Shown here in pieces: positions 49,801 through 58,800 of a stretch of 64,000 nt of DNA (its first letter is position 1; each line of letters starts with the position of its first letter). The notes under the pieces are model-generated. The model had not been told where the DNA came from, ran no database searches, and saw only the letters and a list, made by a program, of their open reading frames with translations. This DNA is from Diospyros lotus. Its lineage: Eukaryota; Streptophyta; Magnoliopsida; Ericales; Ebenaceae. The translations under genes were made by a program, and so were the position numbers. The stretch is taken from assembly GCF_014633365.1 (NCBI RefSeq), contig NC_068347.1, forward strand, positions 35,072,116 through 35,136,115. Direction: 5' to 3'.

Positions 49801-52800
49801 ATAGGAAGATATACCTATCCCAAAAGTCCTACTTAGCCAAGGTTCTATCCAAGTTTAGAATGCAAAATGTAAAGGCAGTTGGTGTGCCTTTTGCACCACA
49901 CTTTAAGTTGTCTTCTGTCCAATCCCCTAAGAATGAGGAAGAAAGAAAGGAAATGAGTCATATCCCATACTCTAGTGCGGTAGGAAGCCTAATGTATAAT
50001 ATGGTATGCACTCGGCCAGATCTAGCTCATCCTATGAGTGTTGTAAGCTGTTTTATGGCCAATCCAGGGGAAGATCACTGGAATCCAGTTAAATGGATGT
50101 TCAAATATTTAGCCGGAACCCTAAGTCATGTCCTAACATATGGTGGTGCCAAGATAGGAGTTCAACCTAGTATTCTAGGGTATTCAAACGCAGACTATGC
50201 TGCTGATATAGACAAAAGGAGGTCCACATCTGGTTGGGTTTTCAAATTATGGAACTCTACAATTAGTTGGAAATCAAGCCTCCAACATATAGTAGCATTA
50301 TCCACAACCGAGGCAGAATACATAGCTCTTTCGGAAGCTTTTAAAGAGGCTATGTGGCTTAAGGGATTAGTAAGTGAACTCCTAGGTTTAGAAGTTAAGG
50401 CAACCTTGTTATGTGATAGTCAAAATGCCATACATTTATCTAAAAATCAGGCACACCATGAGAGGACAAAACAAATAGATGTAAGACTTCATTTTATAAG
50501 AGAAATGATTGAAAATAAATCTGTTTTCTTATCTAAAGTGGCAGGTGAAAATAATGCAGTAGACATATGTCATGATCCTAGGGCTTAACCTAGGATCAGT
50601 TTGGGAATCGGAAGAATCCGATTCAGCTAAGCCAAGAACAGAAGGTAATTAGGGAGGAAATGGGAAGAATGAGGGAGAGATTAGAAGAAGTGTTAGGGAG
50701 ATTAGAGAACAGAAAAAGAGGGAGATGAAGATCAAGGGGAGAGAATTTGGAAGAGGAGAAAATCAGATTCAATTCATTAATTTCTTGGATAACAAAACAA
50801 ACCATTACAACAATCTTTTATAGGCATATTTGCCTTCTAACAGCCTAGCACATGCTCCCATGTTCTTCTAACCACTTGCTAAAATATCCCTAACAAACTA
50901 TTTTATCCTATTACAATAATACCCTTTTATTGTTCATAGGGTCATGACAACATATTTACAAAAGCAGTTCCAACAACCAAGCTTCAGCATTGTTTGAAGA
51001 TGTTACAGTTGGGACAAGCAGATATCTGAAGATTGCAAGAATTGGGAGAAGCCAAATCAAGCCAAATGGGTGGAGAATTTGTTAAATACATTTGTACTAG
51101 ATTAGGGCTTGTAATGTAAGGGAAGTGTCATGTTGTATTTTTTGTATTTGTTCTTCTAGAAAGAGATGTTTTTAGAAGGCTGGACGAGATTGTTTTAACT
51201 GCCATTTGGGCAGTCAGTCAGGAGGTTATCTCCCGCCCCTATAGCTTATAAATAGGGGCCGAGAGGTAGGCTTTGAGAGGGCTTTCAGTTGTGGCGAGTA
51301 TGTGTGGTGAGAAGGAGGGTATATCTTTCTGCTTTACAACTCTATATAGCTTTCAGGTTTATGGGCTAGGTGAGAGTTGGGTTTTGTGGCACATGTAATC
51401 ATGAATTGGTATTCAAGATAATGGAGAAAGCTAAGGGCAAAGCCAATCTGGATGTAGGCCTTAATTGAGACCAAACCAGGATAATCTTCTCAAGTTGTTT
51501 TTTGTCGTTCTTGCTTGTTTTCTTGATTGATTATGGTTTACTGCTATGTTACAGATTAGAGAGATAGTTGGGTGTGCTTGAGTGATTGAAAGATCATAGC
51601 TAAGGGTGAGATCTAGGTTAATACTACCAGTTCATGTTCTCGGACTCTGCACTGTTTTTCATAATCCACTTTGCCACGGTGCCACAGTCCACCGGACGAT
51701 GAGCTTCTTCTGTACACTGAAATTCCAGCTCAAAATAATGAAAGTCCTTATGGAACAAAAAATGAAATTATAACCATACATTTCTACAAAATCCAAGTAG
51801 ACTTACATTCCAACAAAAGCCATATGAACAGAGACAGGAGACGTCATAGCCTCCACTACCAGCAACAAATTCAATAGCATACTCACAACCTGGGGCAGGA
51901 CACCACTTGGTCTACCAAAACAAAATGGGGGAACAGAGAAATTTAGACAACAGAAAGGGAATTATTTTTCTTTTGATAAGTATCAATTAGGAAAACTAAC
52001 AATAGAATGTAGACGATGAATAAAGGAACAAAAAATTGATCTTTCCTTGTTTGAAAACAAAACATCCATGAGCCACAATCACTTCAAAGGTAATCAAGAA
52101 GCATTTCCAACAAAAAAAATTATAAAAAACAAAGGCAGGAAAGATAAATAAATAACTAAATGAAAATATAAGAAACTCGAGGAAAAAGGAATACAATATC
52201 CTATATCCTATTTCTCTTTTTCTCATAAAATAATGTTAAAACTTTAGCAATTAATTCAGGAGAAATTGTCTAACAAATATTCACAAATCCTAGAGAAGGT
52301 ACAAAGTTTTCCATGCAAAGGCAGAGGAAGGCCAAGGATAATTGCTATATTACAAGTAGTAGCTGTAAATGTGGAGACAGTGCTACAATAAACTGAACAG
52401 TAATGGGGGAAAAAACTTTTACACAGACAGGCAAGCAATAAACCAACTTCCACTTAAAGTTATAAATTAGAGCATCTGCTCACTGGTCCAAAAAACAGGT
52501 TTAGAGATAAAGATTGTCACTGTCTGATGCCATATATGTCTTGTGATTGCATACCACAAAATATTGGAATGTTCAATAGTTAAAACTATTTCTAGAAGGT
52601 GTGCTTACCAGCTCATGCAGAGAGGTATGATTGAAAGGAAATAGGTGGCCAGGAGTGAATTAAAATAAGGCATTACAAATAAAACTATAATAGCGAACAA
52701 GTCAATCACAGGTAAATACCAAACCGATCCTAACTATTATCTTTTAGTAATTTACATTAAAAAGTAATCATTAATTTCCTATTTCTAAAATTTTATTATC

Positions 52801-55800
52801 AAACAAAGCATAGGTTCTTTCAATCCAAAAATGAAATCAAGAAGATTTTAACTTTTCTGACGTAGGCAGTACCTATGACTATGAGACAAATACAACAGGA
52901 CAGGTATATAGTTTTCAAGAAAAATAAAGAACCAACCGGTCAAGTAAATAGGCTAAAAGATTCTTTCTCTTGTTCTTTTTGTATAACTTAACATATCAAG
53001 CCTTTATCCCATCATATGGGGTCAGCTTTTTTATCATTAATAGAATGCTTAAGATAATTTATTTTATTATATTTGCAAATTTTGCAAAATAAACAAGGAT
53101 AAAGAAACAAAATTATAAAAAATAACACAAACAAAAACATTTCAAAAAAAAGTTGAAATTGGCTTTTAAAAATTCATTTTTTGCAATGCTTTGGTCTCTT
53201 GAATTTTATCTCATCAACAACTTCTAAGCTACCCACAAATTCACGTGGAGATAGGTCTCATTTGACAACATCATCTAAACTAAGAGTGGATTCATATTCC
53301 AAACATACCTTTCTATTGTCCTCAATATAAGAACGAAGAAGGTAACGAGCATACTTCGCCTTATCGTCATCAGACGCCAATAGATTGATCATATCTTGAC
53401 CCACTGTAGCATTGCAAGATGGATCTGGGCATCTCAACACCAAACATCCAGGGCCACCATCAATGGATGTGCTCATGTAAGCTACCACAGTAAAGAAACA
53501 TATAAAGTATAAGAAGATCCCCTGATTCCATAAGCATGGTAAATACATGAACAAAAGAAGAAATAAACACAAGCATAAACTCCTCATGAAGCACATGAAA
53601 TGGTTCAATTCTATCCATAGGCATGATGCCAAAATAGCTTGAATTTAAACTTTCATCCACAAGATGGATCAGGGCATCCAAACATAAAATATCCATGGCC
53701 ACCATCAATAGATGTGTCTCATGTAACCTACTGCAGTATGGGACAACAACAACAATCACTAGCCTTAATCCCACTAGTTGTGCTGGGGTCAGTTGCGTAA
53801 ATTCTAGAACTCCAACAATCTCTATCCATGGTCACACCCTCTGTAAGGCCATTATAGCTTGTGTCATGCTTGAGGGCTTCCTACCATATAATCTTCAGTC
53901 TTCTTCACACCATTTCATCCACTTCCCTCACAAGCACATCTATTGGTCTTCTTCACACCATATCCAAATAGTCTTAATTATGACAGCAATACCATATATT
54001 CAATAGGCTACCACAATCTGAAAGCATATAAAAATATAAGATTGTTAAGAGTTTGTCTAGAGTATTGAGGCAGCGACAACAGTGTTTTTTATATAGGTTA
54101 TTATGTGGTTTAGAGAGTAGAGATAAGCAGTGGACTCACTTGTAAATAGCTGTCAAGTTGGGGGTAAAAGCGGTAATATCCAGTCTTGTAATAGCATAGG
54201 AATTGTCACCCTAATATTCTATAAATAGGTAAGGAGGGTTAGACAACAGAAGCGCATAATTCAGTTGTTTCTTGAGAAAGCTCTCTGAGAGGAAAGGCTG
54301 TGATTTAGAATAACTTTTGTAATCTTAAGAGAAGGCTTGTAATCAGGGGGTGCAACTGATGTGCTGTGATCATTCTTTCTGAATCAAAGAAGGCTGCTCT
54401 TGGAGGGTTCTTAAGGCTGGATGTAGGATTGCTTATTGCGATCTGAACTAGGATAAAATTGTGTGCCTATTGTGTGGTTCGATTGTATCTCTTTCATTCT
54501 TTCTTTGTTGAATTCTGTTCTTTCATTTACAGTTTATAATTTTTGTTGTTGGTTGATTTCAGGTGAGGAGTGTTGAGAGAATTGGCAAACTAGAAGTATT
54601 GATTGAGTTTCTAAGAGCTCCTAATCCTAACAAAGATGATCCCTTGATTCCATAATTATGGCACCTACATGGTGAAATAAAGAATTAACATAAACTTCCC
54701 GTGAAATACTTGAAATGATTAAATTAGTGCTATCTATAGATATGATGTCAAAATAGCTAAAGTTTTAGCTTTTATCCCATAATTTGAATTAGCAATTCAA
54801 AACCATCATGATAAGAATGTGAATGAGTCTGATTATGTCACAACCCTGTTGTGACTACTGCAGCCTTACCACAATCCCGAGGGGATTGATAGAGAAATTC
54901 AGAACTCCACTTGATAATGGAGTCGTCAGAAAGAACAGCAAGAAATTCGGAGAGAAAAGAGAGAAGAGAGTCAGGTAGACAAGAGTAATAGAGAGAGAGA
55001 AAGACCAGCTAGAGAATAGAATCTTCTTGATTGTTAGCATGAGATCTCCATCGCATGGAAGGTACCTTTATAAGGCTGTTGGAGGGTATATTTCCCTGAC
55101 AGGGGGGGCCCTCACCCTTAACCGTATAACAACTTTGATTCTAACCAACTTACTGGACCACCTAGCGCTCTAAGGCTACAGCCGAAATGAAAACATACAA
55201 TTGAAGATCTTAATTAGCAAAAATTTAAAGAAACGACTCTTAATAGACTGCCTCTGTGACAGATTACTTATCCCATACTCTATTAGTGAACCATATTTTC
55301 AAGGAACGAGAAGATGTAGCCCAAGAAATATTCTGATTATATCTTGAAGCCTTCAACTTGTACTCCCCCAAAAGCAATCCCACTCTAATAGCTCCAAACA
55401 AATCAATGAGTGCATTAAGATACAAGGACTAGTAGTAAGGCACAACATTAAACTACTGCTGTTATAATAGAGCTAATTCTAAAATTTATCCTATAATTTT
55501 CCATCAGCAAAACAGTTTATCAATATATAATATAGCTTCCTAACATTCATAAAACGAATGTGAATGAATCCAACTGCTTGGACCCTAGACAATTAGTGAA
55601 CCATATATTCATGGCATGTGAAAGATGTTGCACCAGAAGCCTTAAGTCTTCCAGTTATATTCTGCCCAAAACTGATCCCACTCATAGCTACAGATTAAAA
55701 AATAATGGTAAACAAGTATTTTATAAACATTTTGATTAGATTTGTACTTCATGTCCTTGAGGTGCGTGCCTATGCCTACACCTAGCACTTCAGTCCACGC

Positions 55801-58800
55801 ACCATTTGTACCCCCAATGCACCTTGTGTCTTTGACAACTATGATCTCACTAACGCCAAATCAAATGTGTGCATCAAGATTCTAGTAAGGCAAGCAACTA
55901 CAACAAAAGCTTAGGGCTAGGGGGAAATTGGCTATATGCAATCTACATGATAAATAATTGAGTTACTCCAACATGGCCTTCTGCCACTGGGGATAATTAA
56001 CTATTAAAAACATAGGAATGGAAGTAAAAGAGATGCACTTTCTGGACACAGCATCCAGAGTTTTTCCCAATAACAGGTTTCTCCTCAATATCATGATCAG
56101 GTTAACCATCTTTTATATGGAAAAACAAGTCCAAGTTAAGCATGTGACAAAAAATAAATCTATTATCTGCAAGCACTGCAGTGCGCATTACAAAAACAGA
56201 CAAAAAAGGAAGGCACATCTTCAGAACATGGAACAATGACATCATTCATGTACAAAGTTTGAAAATGAATTGAATCATTGATTGTGTCGACCTTTCTTTT
56301 TATCCTCCAGAGTTTTCCCCAATAACAGGTTTCTCCTCACTATCATGACCAGGTTAACCATCTTTATAAGGAAAAACAAGGCTAAATTAAGCATGTGACA
56401 ACAAATAAATCTATTATCTGCAAGAATTGCAGTAAGCATTACAAAAACAGACAAAAAGGGAAGGGACATCTTCAGAACATGGAACAAAGACATCATTCAT
56501 GTACAAAGTTTTGGCATAGTTTTACCCAAGTTGTATGACTCAAATGAATGCTGTTATATCTAGGGTTGCTGGAACTAATTTCTTGGATAGAAATTCTACC
56601 ACACTTACTCTCACACACTCACGGATTTGATTTAAGGAACAGATTTAATAGAATCAACAGAAAATAAAATAGAAAACAGAATTAAACCAAACAAGAAACA
56701 CAAACCACACATCCACAAGAACATCAAGATTATCCTGGTTCATGCCATGTGAATGGCACTACATCCAGCCTCTAAGATCCTCCTGAGAGCAGTTTTTATT
56801 TCCAGAAAATGATCAATACAGTAGCGGCCCTTCTCTCCCTTCTATTCCCGAGCGCCCCAATTGTTTTCCCCCAAGATTACAAAGCTAACAGCCCTAGCCT
56901 TTCTCTCAGAAACAATCAGCACTCGTTACAAACAGAAAAATGAGAACTCTCTCTCCATTTGCTATCCCTTGCCCTCTATTTATAATAGTGGGTGGATGTC
57001 CCAATGAATATTATAGATATTTACAGTTTAACCCCCAAACTATAACTAATTACAATTTAGGTTACAACTTCTATCTAAAATCTTCAAAAGAAACTCTAGC
57101 AAACTGACATCATTCACTGCTACTGCCATCATCTTCTTCTTATACCATATACTCGAGACAACCTTTAACAATTCTCCACCATTGTCTTGAGTACACTTCA
57201 ACCTTCATCCATCCAAGCTTTGGCCTTCCAATAGATGAAATGAACCTGCTCTCATAGGTTCTTCATGCTGCACCTAATCACTCAAACACAAAACAAACAT
57301 CAAAGAAAACAAATCAATGCTGTAAGACATAACAATGGACCACCTTTGGATAAAGTTCCAGCTGCAATAACTAAACCTGCAACTCTCATTAGATTATTAT
57401 CCTCCTCAAGGGATTTTCCTAATGGATACATTCCTAACACCAATAAGATTGGTTTATCCATAGTGTCTAAGTACACTCCACCATAAACCAAATCCATACT
57501 CAATGATACTCATTAATCCAAAAGTGTCCAAACTTTTTACACAGCATCACAACACAATGAACCTCACCTGGATTGGCCTTAACTTTACTAGACTTCCTCC
57601 TAGCTCCCAAAACCGGCCTTTAGGCTTTACCACTGTCTTTCTCTAATGTTTGCTTCAAACAAACAGGACTGCTCATCTCTACCTACCAGTCTACTAAGAT
57701 ATGCTTACAATTAGGGTAACCTAGGCTGCCTTAAGCTGTCCAAACCCTATTCCAATCTCTATGCCTTAGTCTTTCCCAACTTATCCTTCCTCCCACACTC
57801 TCAAACACTGATCTAAACACTCAGCTACACCTTGAGAGTTTTATTTTGGAGAAAATACCAATAAAGCTGCCCATCAATATACTAAGCATACCACTGGAAT
57901 ATTCACAGCTTCCCTATGCACTCAATTTTAACCCTTTTGGACTCTTCCAATCTTATATCTTACCTAAGGAACTACTATCATATCTCATACCTAGAGAGAC
58001 CTTCTAAGCAACCAATCCTTGCTTACCTTTCCCTCTAGCCTCTTATTCCTTGGCTATACTATAAGATCACTTTTCTCTTAGTTTCCACATGGATAATGGC
58101 TGTTAGTGATACCTATTTGATCCAAATTAAGCCTTCATGTGCTGCTTTAATCAATGGCCATTTGTCTAGAATTTTTCCCAGACTTTTCCCCATTTCCAGC
58201 ACCTTCCTTAATTCTCAAATAGACACTTCACTGCACTCCACCCCTTTAACCTAAGGGGTCTTTCATCTAAGTCCAACATTCTCCCCAAATTTACATGGCT
58301 CCATGCCATTCATTTGGACAAGAGTGCATTACCCCTTCTTATACAAAAGGTTCTATTTTACCAGCCTGCTCCTTGGCACTCAAAACCTAAGCCTAAGCAT
58401 CCTTCAAACCCAACATTCCATACCTCACTGGTAGATTACTTGAGGTTCTATCTTTTACCCATCCTAGGCAACACTAGACCTTCTATTCCCTTGCTCATTA
58501 CCTACAAGATGATTCTCCTTCCCTTTCATTGCTTAATCCAGATTTCGATCAACCATGGGCTTCACCATACAAGACAACCCTTGCACACACCCTTTCCCCT
58601 CACTGTTCACAAGGACCCTCAATGCAGGAGCCAAAGCTATACTAGCTTCCTCCCTCTCACAATCTAGCCCAAGCTTACACAATGAATATGACCAAAAAAA
58701 TTTCAGATTTCTCTATTGCTATACCCTGGTTCATAGGTTAGTTTAGGACATTCCCAAAGGTGTCTCCTTGCTGTTTTCTTTACACAGCATCCCATATTTC

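Larger units (their letters stand above)
45951..51623 (+). mobile_element. Ty1/Copia LTR retrotransposon with 5-bp TSD, inserted at an ARI splice donor
   Basis: LTRs 45951-46513 and 51080-51623 run TGTTAA to TTAACA (TTAATA in the right copy). The 3' LTR lacks about 20 bp present in the 5' LTR near 46165-46187. The target duplication CTACC is at 45946-45950 and 51624-51628. The primer site TTGGTATCAGAGCC follows the 5' LTR, and GGGTGGAGAATT precedes the 3' LTR. The interior codes in the Copia order gag, protease, integrase, RT, RNase H with several stops and frameshifts. A foreign solo LTR interrupts the end of RNase H at 50568-50949. It lies antisense to ARI. Confidence 0.95.

Noticed and set aside
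58314..58746. Plus-strand frames of 60-117 codons in the 4.1-kb Copia derivative
   Set aside because: Composition is C/T-rich with proline- and leucine-rich nonsense translation, antisense to the element; likely chance.
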